The notes under the pieces are model-generated. The model was not told the DNA's origin. It saw only the letters and a list, made by a program, of their open reading frames with translations, and searched no databases. The position numbers and the translations under genes are program-made. 64,000 nucleotides of DNA from positions 372,001 to 436,000 of the forward strand of contig NZ_JAAGWY010000003.1 in the NCBI RefSeq assembly GCF_010686705.1, given 5' to 3'. This DNA is from Leifsonia tongyongensis (GTDB lineage Bacteria; Actinomycetota; Actinomycetes; Actinomycetales; Microbacteriaceae). This document shows, in pieces, positions 53,695 through 61,666 of this stretch; the first letter of the stretch is position 1, and every line of letters starts with the position of its first letter.

Positions 53695-54499
53695 CCGAAT
53701 CGGCCGGATCAGCCTCTACGTCGTCATAACCGTCGGCGCGCTGATCATGGTGTTCCCCTTCGTGTGGACCGTCATCACCTCGGTCAGCCCGGGTGCGAGC
53801 CTCACGACCACGCCGCAGCTGCCCGAGCATCCGTCGCTCTCGCCGTACGCCGAGCTGTTCCAGCGCGTCCCGTTCGGCCAGGTCATCGTGAACAGCATCA
53901 TCATCGCGGTCGCCGGGACAGTGCTCCAACTGGTCACGAGTGCGCTCGCCGCCTACGTCTTCGCCCGCATGCCGTTCCGTGGCAGGGGAGCGATCTTCGT
54001 GGTCTACCTCGCAACGATGATGATCCCGTTCCAGGTCCTGATCGTGCCGCTGTTCGTCGAGATGAAATCGCTCGGCCTCATCAACACCTACCTGGGTGCG
54101 ATCCTGCCGACCATCGCCTCGGCGTTCGGTGTCTTCCTCCTCAGGCAGGCCATGAACACCGTTCCGTACGAGCTCGACCAGGCCGCCACCCTCGACGGCG
54201 CAGGGCATTTCCGGGTCTTCTTCCAGATCATGCTGCCTCTCATCCGGCCCGCTCTCGCGACCCTCGCGGTGTTCGCCTTCCTCAATACCTGGAACAGCTT
54301 CCTCTGGCCGCTCATCATCCTGCGCGACCCGACGATGCAGACGCTTCCGGTCGCGCTCTCGAGTCTGCAAGGGCAGTACTCGACGCAATGGGACGTCCTG
54401 ATGGCCGGTTCGGTCATCAGCATCATCCCGATGTTCGCCCTCTACGTCTTCGCCCAGAAATACATCGTCCAGGGCGTCGCCGGCACCGGTCTGAAATGA
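53687..54499 (+). CDS. Sugar ABC transporter permease 2 (CUT1 type)
   Basis: A 270-residue MalG/UgpE-like permease with six TM helices; the EAA loop is YELDQAATLDGAGHFRVFFQIMLPL, and the end KYIVQGVAGTGLK is the CUT1 C-terminal G-x-x-KG analogue. No ATPase gene follows, so the importer must use an ATPase encoded elsewhere. Confidence 0.94.
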   Translation: MRNRIGRISLYVVITVGALIMVFPFVWTVITSVSPGASLTTTPQLPEHPSLSPYAELFQRVPFGQVIVNSIIIAVAGTVLQLVTSALAAYVFARMPFRGRGAIFVVYLATMMIPFQVLIVPLFVEMKSLGLINTYLGAILPTIASAFGVFLLRQAMNTVPYELDQAATLDGAGHFRVFFQIMLPLIRPALATLAVFAFLNTWNSFLWPLIILRDPTMQTLPVALSSLQGQYSTQWDVLMAGSVISIIPMFALYVFAQKYIVQGVAGTGLK

Positions 54500-54553
54500 C
54501 CCGGCCACACCAGTCACAACCCCGCACCACATATCGAAGGAGATAGCACTCAC

Positions 54554-55795
54554 ATGAAAAAGCAGCTCGTCGCGGCCGTAGCGGTCGCGGCATTCGCAGC
54601 AATCGGGATGACCGGCTGCAGTTCGTCCGGAAGTTCGGACGGCGGCAAGGCCACCATCACCTACTCGAACTTCATATCGAACGGGGGCAACGAGAAGAAC
54701 CTGACGACGATCGTCGACGCGTTCGAGAAGGCGAACCCGAACATCACCGTCAAGGTGAACACCACCGACTACGCCAACTACTTCACGAAGCTGCAGACCG
54801 ATCTTGCGGCCGGGACGCAGGCCGACGTCTTCGACGTCGACACCGGCAGCTACTCCAACCTCCAGGCGGATGGCGTGCTCGCCCCGCTCTCGGGCGTCGA
54901 CGCCTCGAAGTACCGCACGTCGCTGCTCGACACGTACAAGAAAGATGGCAAGCAGTACGGACTCCCGACCTCGTTCTCGAACGTCGTGCTGTTCTACAAC
55001 AAGGCACTCTTCGACAAGGCCGGCGTCGCGTACCCGACCGATTCGTGGACGTGGGCTGATGAGAAGGCTGCGGCGAAGAAACTCACCGACAAGGCGGCCG
55101 GGGTCTGGGGCGACTTCCAGCCCATCACCTACAACGAGTTCTCGAAGGTCATCCAGCAGACCGGCGGTTCGTTCCTCTCCGACAACGGCAAGAAGTCGGC
55201 GTTCAACGATGAGGCGGGCAAGCGTGCGATGGCGTGGCTCACGGACAAGAGCGGCGTGACCATGCCGACCGCAGCCGCAGGGGCGAACACCCCGGACTTC
55301 GACTCCGGCCTGTTCAAGGCGGGCAAGCTCGCGATGTGGCACACCGGCATCTGGATGTTCAGCTCGCTTGGCACGCTGCCGTTCGGCTGGGATGTCGCGG
55401 TGGAGCCCGGTGACACCCAGAAGGCGAGCGCGACGTTCTCCAACGCGGTCGTCGTGTCGAACGATTCGAAGAACAAGGAAGCGGCCCAGAAGTTCGCCGA
55501 CTACCTGGCGAGCTCGAAGACCACGGTCGACGTGCGCCTGAAGGCCGGGTGGGAGCTTCCGACCGTCGCCGACGACGCCGCGTTGAAGCCGTACCTGACC
55601 GCCGGAGTGCCGGCCAACCGCCAGGCCGTCTTCGACTCGCTGAAGAAGGTCGCGGTCGCGCCGAACCTCGGCCCGAACTCGCAGAAGATCCAGGACACGG
55701 TCACCAACGCGCTCGGCGAGGTGGCTGCCGGTCGCCAGTCGGCGGATGACGCTCTCAAGGCGACAGCCTCGACCGTCGACGGCCTGCTCAAGTAA
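54554..55795 (+). CDS. Sugar ABC transporter substrate-binding lipoprotein
   Basis: A 413-residue CUT1 binding protein. The signal peptide MKKQLVAAVAVAAFAAIG ends in lipobox MTGC (C22). KKQYGLPTSFSNVVLFYNKALFDKAGV contains the family's YGLP-S-----YNK block, and later FKAGKLAMWHTGIWMFS matches sugar-cleft residues. GAAGGAGA upstream is a strong ribosome site. A stable hairpin follows the stop, probably raising its expression above the downstream enzymes. Confidence 0.93.
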   Translation: MKKQLVAAVAVAAFAAIGMTGCSSSGSSDGGKATITYSNFISNGGNEKNLTTIVDAFEKANPNITVKVNTTDYANYFTKLQTDLAAGTQADVFDVDTGSYSNLQADGVLAPLSGVDASKYRTSLLDTYKKDGKQYGLPTSFSNVVLFYNKALFDKAGVAYPTDSWTWADEKAAAKKLTDKAAGVWGDFQPITYNEFSKVIQQTGGSFLSDNGKKSAFNDEAGKRAMAWLTDKSGVTMPTAAAGANTPDFDSGLFKAGKLAMWHTGIWMFSSLGTLPFGWDVAVEPGDTQKASATFSNAVVVSNDSKNKEAAQKFADYLASSKTTVDVRLKAGWELPTVADDAALKPYLTAGVPANRQAVFDSLKKVAVAPNLGPNSQKIQDTVTNALGEVAAGRQSADDALKATASTVDGLLK

Positions 55796-55814
55796 CACAG
55801 CACTCCATGGTTGC

Positions 55815-55847
55815 CCCGTGGCTCGGCCCTCAAGGCCGGGCCACGGG
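55815..55847 (+). other. Intercistronic hairpin after the binding protein gene
   Basis: CCCGTGGCTCGGCC (55815-55828) pairs with GGCCGGGCCACGGG (55834-55847) over 14 bp (one G-U) with a 5-nt loop. It sits between the binding protein and GH15 genes and has no T-run. This is the classical place for a transcript-stabilising or attenuating structure, as after malE. Confidence 0.65.
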
Positions 55848-55879
55848 CACCTCCCCCAACTTCTCCAAGAAAGACAGCG

Positions 55880-57058
55880 ATGCCCTCCGTCTCCACTTCG
55901 CCGGCCGTTCGCCTGACCGCGCTCGATCCCGCCGTAGCCCGTCTTGTGCGATCCAGCCACAGCCTGATAGCGGGGCTCCAGACACCCGAGGGCGCATATC
56001 CCGCAAGCCCCGCGTTCCCGGCTTACGAGGGCTATTGCTGGTTCCGCGATGGCGCGTTCATCGCGGATGCGATGTCCGCCTACGGCGATGACGGCTCGGC
56101 GACAGCTTTCTTCGACTGGTGCGCGCAGGCGATCGTCGCCCGACGCGACCACATCCACTGGATCGTCGACGAGACCCGGGTCGGTCGACCACCGTCGGGC
56201 GAGCGAATGCTGCCAGCCCGCTTCACGTACGCCGGCGAGGACGGCGCCGATGAATGGTGGGATTTCCAGCTGGACGGGTACGGCACCTGGCTGTGGGCGC
56301 TGGGCCAGCATCTCGGCCGATTCGAGATCGACGCATCGCCGTGGCTCCCCGCCGTGGAGCTGACAGTCGACTACCTGCTCGCTTCGTGGTCGCGGCCCTG
56401 CTACGACTGGTGGGAGGAGCACAGCGAGGCCGTCCACGTCTCGACGCTTGCCTGCATCGCGGCCGGGCTGCAGGCCGTGGCGGATGCGGGACTCGTCGAC
56501 CCTCCGAGGGCCGAGGCGATCGTGGCAGCAGTCCGCGACATCCGAAACCTGATCGAGACCCGGGGCGTGCGCGATGGGCACCTCGTCAAATGGCTGGACG
56601 TCGCGGCGGTCGACGGGAGTCTCGCCTCCGCTATCGCCCCTCTCGGACTGGTCGACGCGACGAGCGACCTCGCGGGACGAACTGTCGACATCATCGAACG
56701 CCATCTCACCGTCGGAGGAGGCGTGCACCGCTACCTCGGGGACACGTTCTTCGGCGGGGGCCAGTGGCCACTCCTGAGCTGCTTCCTCGGGCTCGCGCAT
56801 GCGGCTCGCGGCGATCGCGACCGGGGCGCCGAGTTGCTGGCCTGGGCCGTCGCGACAGCCAACGCGCAGTCCGAGATTCCCGAACAGGTCGATCACCACC
56901 TGATCGCGCCCGGAATGCGTCAGGAGTGGGTCGACCGGTGGGGTCCGGTCGCAACACCGCTCCTCTGGAGCCACGCCATGATCATTCGTCTCGCGGTCGA
57001 ACTTGCCGCAGACGACACCGATGATACCCACGACACGCACGAAGGAAGCGCCCGATGA
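55880..57058 (+). CDS. GH15-type glucohydrolase (glucoamylase/isomaltose-glucohydrolase-like)
   Basis: A 392-residue (alpha/alpha)6-barrel enzyme of the GH15 type. YCWFRDGAFIADAM and HWIVDE are the first subsite; CYDWWEEHSEAVHVSTL carries the general acid Glu, and QSEIPEQVDH the general base Glu. There is no signal peptide, so it cleaves imported alpha-glucosides in the cytoplasm, releasing beta-glucose. It lacks the N-terminal beta-domain of bacterial glucoamylases. It overlaps the GH31 gene (ATGA). Confidence 0.85.
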   Translation: MPSVSTSPAVRLTALDPAVARLVRSSHSLIAGLQTPEGAYPASPAFPAYEGYCWFRDGAFIADAMSAYGDDGSATAFFDWCAQAIVARRDHIHWIVDETRVGRPPSGERMLPARFTYAGEDGADEWWDFQLDGYGTWLWALGQHLGRFEIDASPWLPAVELTVDYLLASWSRPCYDWWEEHSEAVHVSTLACIAAGLQAVADAGLVDPPRAEAIVAAVRDIRNLIETRGVRDGHLVKWLDVAAVDGSLASAIAPLGLVDATSDLAGRTVDIIERHLTVGGGVHRYLGDTFFGGGQWPLLSCFLGLAHAARGDRDRGAELLAWAVATANAQSEIPEQVDHHLIAPGMRQEWVDRWGPVATPLLWSHAMIIRLAVELAADDTDDTHDTHEGSAR

Positions 57059-59310
57059 TCCGTCACCGACCGCACGGCTCCGGCCATCCGTACTCGACCG
57101 ACACCGAGGAGCGCTCGCCCGCGGTCCCGGAGGCAGGATCTCCCGTGACGCTCGGTGTGCGCACCGGCGGACCGATCGTGTCCGTCTCGTGCGAACTGGT
57201 CTGGGCAGGCGACGACACGACCGAGAGCACCGAGATCCTCGACCTCGAGCCCGTGGTCCGGTCCTCGCGTGGCCAGACCGTCGACGGAGGTCATCTGGCC
57301 TCAGCGCAGGCGCGGCTCGGGCGGGCAGCCGGCGGATGGCAGACGGTCGTACCCGGGATCCGGGCGGGCGGTCGCTACCGTTACCGGTTCGCCGCGGTCC
57401 GCGGCGACGAGGGCGTCGAGCGGACGCGATGGTTCACCTTCCGCGCCGCGGAGTGGCGTGCGGCGGATGCCGCGATCGCGACCGTCGGAACGTCGCGTGT
57501 CGTGCCCGGCTCGGTCTCGGTGCTGCACGACGGGGAACGCGCGGTGCGGGTCCGTTTCACGATGCCGCTCGGAACGACTGAGCACGTCACCGGGCTCGGT
57601 GAGCGCTTCGACGCCCTCGATCATCGCGGAGCCCTCGTGGACTCCGTCGTCTTCGAGCAGTACAAGAACCAGGGCGCCGAACGAAAGACCTACCTGCCGA
57701 TGCCGTTCGCCCACGTCGTCGGCGGCGACGGCTGGGGCTTCCACATCCAGACCTCCCGCCGGTGCTGGTTCGATTTCGGCCGAACGGCGCCCGACACGAT
57801 CGCCGTCGAGGCCGAACTCGACGCGACGGTGGACGGCGATGGTTCGTTCGACGGGGTGATCGGTGTGCGGTTCTTCGACGGACGGCCGACGGAGGTGCTG
57901 CGGGCATTCCTCGACGACGTCGGCTCGCCGAAGGAGCTCCCGTCGTGGGTGTTCCGGCTCTGGGCCAGCGGCAACGAGTGGAACACCCAGGCGGAGGTGT
58001 TGCGCCAGATGAACCTGCACCGTGACCACGGCATCCCCGTTGGTTCGGTGGTGATCGAGGCGTGGAGCGACGAGAGTACCTTCACCGCCTTCCGCGACTC
58101 GCGGTACGCCGTGAACGCGGATGGCGCACCGCACCGGCTGGCTGACTTCGAATTCCCATCCGACGGTGCCTGGCCGGATCCCCAAGGCATGGTCGACGAG
58201 TTGCACCGCCGAGACATCCGGGTGCATCTTTGGCAGATCCCTCTGATCAAGATGCGGCCGCACCCGGTGGGCCAGACGAAAGCGGATGCCGAAGCGGCAG
58301 TTCGCGAGAACGTCCTGATCAGGGAACTCGCGCCCGACGGGAGCCTTCGTCCGTACCGCAACCGCGGCTGGTGGTTCCCCCTCGGCCTCATGCCGGATCT
58401 CACCGACGAACGCGCAGCGCGTTGGTGGACGGACAAGCGTCGCTACCTTGTCGACGAGGTCGGCATCGACGGTTTCAAGACCGACGGCGGCGAACACGCG
58501 TGGGGCAGCGATCTGGTCTACCTCGACGGGCGACACGGGGACGAGAAGAACAACACCTTCCCGGTCGCCTACGCGAAGGCGTATGGCGATCTCCTCGAGT
58601 CCACCGGCAAGGCCCCGGTGACGTTCAGCCGGGCCGGCTTCACCGGGTCCCAGGCTCACGGAGCGTTCTGGGCCGGAGACGAGAACTCCACCTGGCAGGC
58701 GTTTCGCTGGTCGATGCTGGCGGGGCTGTCCGCTGCGGCCAGCGGAATCGTCTACTGGGGCTGGGATCTCGCCGGATTCTCCGGCGACGTGCCCGAAGCG
58801 GAGCTGTACCTGCGCGCTGCAGCAGCATCCACGTTCGTGCCGATCATGCAATATCACTCGGAGTTCAACCACCACCGCTTGCCGTCGCGCGACCGCACGC
58901 CCTGGAACATGGCTGAACGCGCCGGGGACCCGAGGATTCTGGACGTGTTCCGTGGCTTCGCCGAGCTGCGCGAGCGGCTGGTTCCTTACCTGGCCGAACA
59001 GGCTGCAGTGACGATCGCAACGGCTCGGCCCCTGATGCGCCCGCTCTATTTCGAGTACCCACACCTCGACGGAGCGTGGGATGCGCAGCCGCAGTGGCTG
59101 CTCGGCGACGATCTGCTCGTGGCCCCCGTGCTGGAGGCCGGGAGAACCGCCTGGCCGGTCCTCGTACCGGACGGCGCCTGGGAGAATGCGTGGACCGGTG
59201 AGGTGGTCGCCGGACCAGTGACCGTCGACGTGGCAGCGCCGATCGACCGCATCCCGGTGTTCATCCGTGCAGAGGCCGCCGACCGTCTCCGGGCCGTCTT
59301 CGGTCGCTAA
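57055..59310 (+). CDS. GH31 alpha-glucosidase
   Basis: A 751-residue GH31 enzyme. The N-terminal beta-sandwich includes HVTGLGERFDALDHRG, and the barrel has IDGFKTDGGE (nucleophile D477) and FWAGDENSTW (acid/base D542). RPLYFEYP and LLGDDLLVAPVLEAG are standard for the family. It is cytoplasmic, as no signal peptide is seen. Together with GH15 it should degrade isomaltose- or maltose-type oligosaccharides taken up by the ABC importer. Last gene of the operon. Confidence 0.93.
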   Translation: MIRHRPHGSGHPYSTDTEERSPAVPEAGSPVTLGVRTGGPIVSVSCELVWAGDDTTESTEILDLEPVVRSSRGQTVDGGHLASAQARLGRAAGGWQTVVPGIRAGGRYRYRFAAVRGDEGVERTRWFTFRAAEWRAADAAIATVGTSRVVPGSVSVLHDGERAVRVRFTMPLGTTEHVTGLGERFDALDHRGALVDSVVFEQYKNQGAERKTYLPMPFAHVVGGDGWGFHIQTSRRCWFDFGRTAPDTIAVEAELDATVDGDGSFDGVIGVRFFDGRPTEVLRAFLDDVGSPKELPSWVFRLWASGNEWNTQAEVLRQMNLHRDHGIPVGSVVIEAWSDESTFTAFRDSRYAVNADGAPHRLADFEFPSDGAWPDPQGMVDELHRRDIRVHLWQIPLIKMRPHPVGQTKADAEAAVRENVLIRELAPDGSLRPYRNRGWWFPLGLMPDLTDERAARWWTDKRRYLVDEVGIDGFKTDGGEHAWGSDLVYLDGRHGDEKNNTFPVAYAKAYGDLLESTGKAPVTFSRAGFTGSQAHGAFWAGDENSTWQAFRWSMLAGLSAAASGIVYWGWDLAGFSGDVPEAELYLRAAAASTFVPIMQYHSEFNHHRLPSRDRTPWNMAERAGDPRILDVFRGFAELRERLVPYLAEQAAVTIATARPLMRPLYFEYPHLDGAWDAQPQWLLGDDLLVAPVLEAGRTAWPVLVPDGAWENAWTGEVVAGPVTVDVAAPIDRIPVFIRAEAADRLRAVFGR

Positions 59311-59350
59311 CCCGCACCCGGAGTCGCGAATGGTTGTCTGGAGCGCCCAA

Positions 59351-59475
59351 TGGCGACTATCTGGCAACCAATCTGCGCGGGGACGACGCGAGCAGACGAG
59401 CGGGGGCGATTGATCGCCAAATATTGGCAACCAATCGCCTGCAGCGCCGAACTATCGGCAGGCAAAACCTCGCGC
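59351..59475. repeat. Palindrome cluster downstream of the alpha-glucoside operon
   Basis: GGCGATTG (59405-59412) and CAATCGCC (59432-59439) enclose GCCAA-ATA-TTGGC (59416-59428). TTGGCAACCAA-like motifs recur at 59361-59371 (CTGGCAACCAA) and 59424-59434, with a diverged TATCGGCAGGCAA near 59453-59465. The core GCGATTG-N-TCGCCAA also occurs at 51346-51360, upstream of the operon. Confidence 0.6.
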
Positions 59476-59515
59476 CCGCTTCCGCGGCCGCGTACAGACG
59501 CGGCGCGCGACTCGA

Positions 59516-59893
59516 TCAGCGCTCATCGAGCGCGGCATCGACTTCGCGGATGCGCAGGTCGACGATTCGGCGGACGGTCGCTTCGCTGAGCGGATGCGCG
59601 GGGTCGAAGTGCACCGTGGCCCCCGAGATCGACCCCTCGTCCAGCGAGCCGGCGAGGGTTTTCGCGGCCGACGGACTCATCAGCAGCAGGCTGCATTCCT
59701 TCGCCGTCGCTGACAGTCCGACGAGACCGCGCCCGCGGTACCGGAAGATGGGGACGCGGTAGCTGATGACCTGTTCGACGTCGGGGATGGCCGCGACCAA
59801 ACGGTCGCGCACCTCACGGAGTGCAGTGCCGAAAGGCTCTGGCATCCGCTGAAGATACTCGTCGACGGTTGCTGCTTCCACTCCGCGCGCCAT
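59516..59893 (-). CDS. DUF1801 (YdhG-like) protein
   Basis: A 125-residue DUF1801 protein. TVDEYLQRMPEPFGTALREVRD and EQVISYRVPIFRYRGRGLVGLSA are the family blocks, and HFDPAHPLSEATVRRIVDLRIREVDA is the C-terminal helix pair. Function unknown; some relatives bind iron or are fold-related to frataxin. ATG 59893 lies inside an 11-bp inverted repeat (59892-59902 with 59926-59936) that joins the tandem array upstream. No Shine-Dalgarno. Confidence 0.88.
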   Translation of the reverse strand: MARGVEAATVDEYLQRMPEPFGTALREVRDRLVAAIPDVEQVISYRVPIFRYRGRGLVGLSATAKECSLLLMSPSAAKTLAGSLDEGSISGATVHFDPAHPLSEATVRRIVDLRIREVDAALDER

Positions 59894-59928
59894 CGCACTA
59901 GTTTGACCCGAGCGCACGCGTAGGTACT

Positions 59929-60048
59929 AGTGCGATCGGACAAAACGAGTGCGATCGGACAAAACTCGTGCGGTGGCGCGACAAAACGAGTGCGATCGGA
60001 CAAGACTCGTGCGGTGGCGCGACAAAACTCGTGCGGCCGGACAGAACG
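59929..60048 (+). repeat. Six-unit 19/22-bp tandem repeat array
   Basis: Units begin at 59929 (19 bp), 59948 (19), 59967 (22), 59989 (19), 60008 (22) and 60030 (19), filling exactly 120 bp. Short units read AGTGCGATCGGACAAAAC(G/T); long units read CGTGCGGTGGCGCGACAAAAC(G/T) with one extra base. Units are contiguous with no spacers. It lies between the DHA2 exporter's stop and the DUF1801 start. Confidence 0.9.
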
Positions 60049-60099
60049 CGCGGGCCCGTGGGTAGCCGCGCCGGCGCCCGACAGCCTGGCGCGTGCCGG

Positions 60100-61599
60100 T
60101 CAGTGCGCGAAGGCGAGATCGGCGGGCACGTCCGCCGGCTTGCGGATGAAGAACGCCCCCACCACACCGAAGACGGAGATGATCGCGCCCGCGAGGAATG
60201 CCATACGGACTCCGCCGGCGGCGGCGGCATCCGTCGAAGCACCCCCGGCGGCCAGGGCAGCGGTCTGAGCGGACATGATCGCGACGAACAGCGCGGTCCC
60301 CGCAGCGCCGGCGACCTGTTGCACCGTACCGACGAGCGCGCTCGCGTGTGAATACAGGTGCGGAGTCACCGCGCCGAGCCCGGCCGTGAACAACGGAGTG
60401 AACATCAGGGCAAGACCGATGCTCAGTACGATGTGCGCGGCGAGCAGCAGGTAGGGCGATGTGTTCTCGGTGACCATGGTCAGAGTCCACATCACCGCGC
60501 TCACCAGGATCGATCCGGGTACGACGAGCACCGTGGGCCCGAACCGGTCGTACAGGCGGCCGACGAACGGAGCGAGCAGGCCCATGATCAGGCCGCCGGG
60601 CAGGAGGAGCAGCCCGGTCGCGAGCGGCTGGAGGTGCAGGACCTCCTGCAGGTAGATCGGCAGCACGATGATCGTCCCGAAGAGCGACGCGGTGCAGATC
60701 GCCATCAGCACGATGGCGACGGTGAAGATCGGAAAGCGGAACGTGCGCAGGTCGAGAAGCGCGCGGTCCTTGCGCTGCAACAGCAGCTGACGCGCGATGA
60801 ACGACGCCAGCGCGATGACACCGACTCCGAGCGCGACCCACATCCCGACGTTGACTCCGTCGACCATGCCCGGCACATCGCCGCCCTGGCCGACCTGGGT
60901 CAGTCCGTAGATGAGGCCGCCGAAGCCGAAGGCCGAGAGGATCACCGAGAACACATCGATCGGGACCTTCTCGGGCTCCGAGACGTTCTCGACCCGACGG
61001 ATGCCGATCAGCAGCATGATGAGGGCGATCGGGAGGACGAGGATGAAGATCCACCGCCACGACAGCGAGTTCAGGATCAGACCCGAGATCGTCGGGCCGA
61101 TGGCGGGCGCGACCGAGATGACGATGGAGACGTTGCCCATCGTGCGCCCCCGGCTCGCGGCCGGGACGAGGGTCATGAGGGTCGTCATCAGCAGGGGAAG
61201 CATGATCGCGGTGCCGGACGCCTGGATCACACGGCCGACGAGCAGCACCGGGAAGCCCGGAGCGATCGCGGCGGTCAGGGTGCCGAGTGAGAACAGCGAC
61301 ATCGCGGCGATGAAGATCGGCCGGGTGTTGAACCGCTGCAGCAGGAAGCCGGTGATGGGGATCACCACGGCCATGGTCAGCATGAAGGCGGTCGACAGCC
61401 ACTGCGCGGCGATCGCCGTGATCTGCAGGTCAACCATCAGCTTGCGGATGGCCACGCTCATGATCGTCTCGTTGAGGATGACGATGAATGTCGCGGACAG
61501 CAGCAGCCAGATCACCCGGTTGTTGCGCTTGGTGTGATCGGGTGTGGCGACCGGCGCTTCGTCGATCACGTCGACGGGGGAGGCCTCATTCTCAGTCAC
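60100..61599 (-). CDS. DHA2-family MFS multidrug exporter
   Basis: A 499-residue, 14-TM exporter of the EmrB/QacA type. MTLVPAASRGRTMGNVSIVISVAPAIGPTISG in residues 128-159 contains motif C (APAIGPTISG), specific to DHA2 antiporters. A second GRLYDRFGP marks the repeat half. GTG 61599 lies 7 nt after TACTGT (61607-61612, minus strand); a longer version from GTG 61629 is possible. It may extrude drugs or metabolites. No regulator is adjacent. Confidence 0.9.
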   Translation of the reverse strand: MTENEASPVDVIDEAPVATPDHTKRNNRVIWLLLSATFIVILNETIMSVAIRKLMVDLQITAIAAQWLSTAFMLTMAVVIPITGFLLQRFNTRPIFIAAMSLFSLGTLTAAIAPGFPVLLVGRVIQASGTAIMLPLLMTTLMTLVPAASRGRTMGNVSIVISVAPAIGPTISGLILNSLSWRWIFILVLPIALIMLLIGIRRVENVSEPEKVPIDVFSVILSAFGFGGLIYGLTQVGQGGDVPGMVDGVNVGMWVALGVGVIALASFIARQLLLQRKDRALLDLRTFRFPIFTVAIVLMAICTASLFGTIIVLPIYLQEVLHLQPLATGLLLLPGGLIMGLLAPFVGRLYDRFGPTVLVVPGSILVSAVMWTLTMVTENTSPYLLLAAHIVLSIGLALMFTPLFTAGLGAVTPHLYSHASALVGTVQQVAGAAGTALFVAIMSAQTAALAAGGASTDAAAAGGVRMAFLAGAIISVFGVVGAFFIRKPADVPADLAFAH

Positions 61600-61606
61600 G
61601 AGTTCC

Positions 61607-61612
61607 ACAGTA
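61607..61612 (-). promoter_or_regulatory. -10 element TACTGT for the DHA2 exporter
   Basis: TACTGT on the minus strand, 7 nt before GTG 61599; supports the shorter start. Confidence 0.4.
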
Positions 61613-61666
61613 TCGAGAGCCACCGACACCGTGCGTTGCGGGCAGGTTAAGTCTGCCGATGTTCAC

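Noticed and set aside
53651-57040. 1129-residue open frame on the minus strand opposite the sugar operon
   Set aside because: It is a shadow of the high-GC permease, binding-protein and GH15 genes: composition is Arg/Val/Gly/Asp-rich with no domain, and the plus-strand genes have full families and ribosome sites.
51346-59475. Insertion-sequence or transposon ends around the alpha-glucoside operon
   Set aside because: No transposase, integrase or target duplication is visible; the flanking similarity is short and palindromic. Kept only as a finding.
59929-60048. CRISPR array
   Set aside because: Units are 19-22 bp and contiguous, with no unique spacers, and no cas genes are present.
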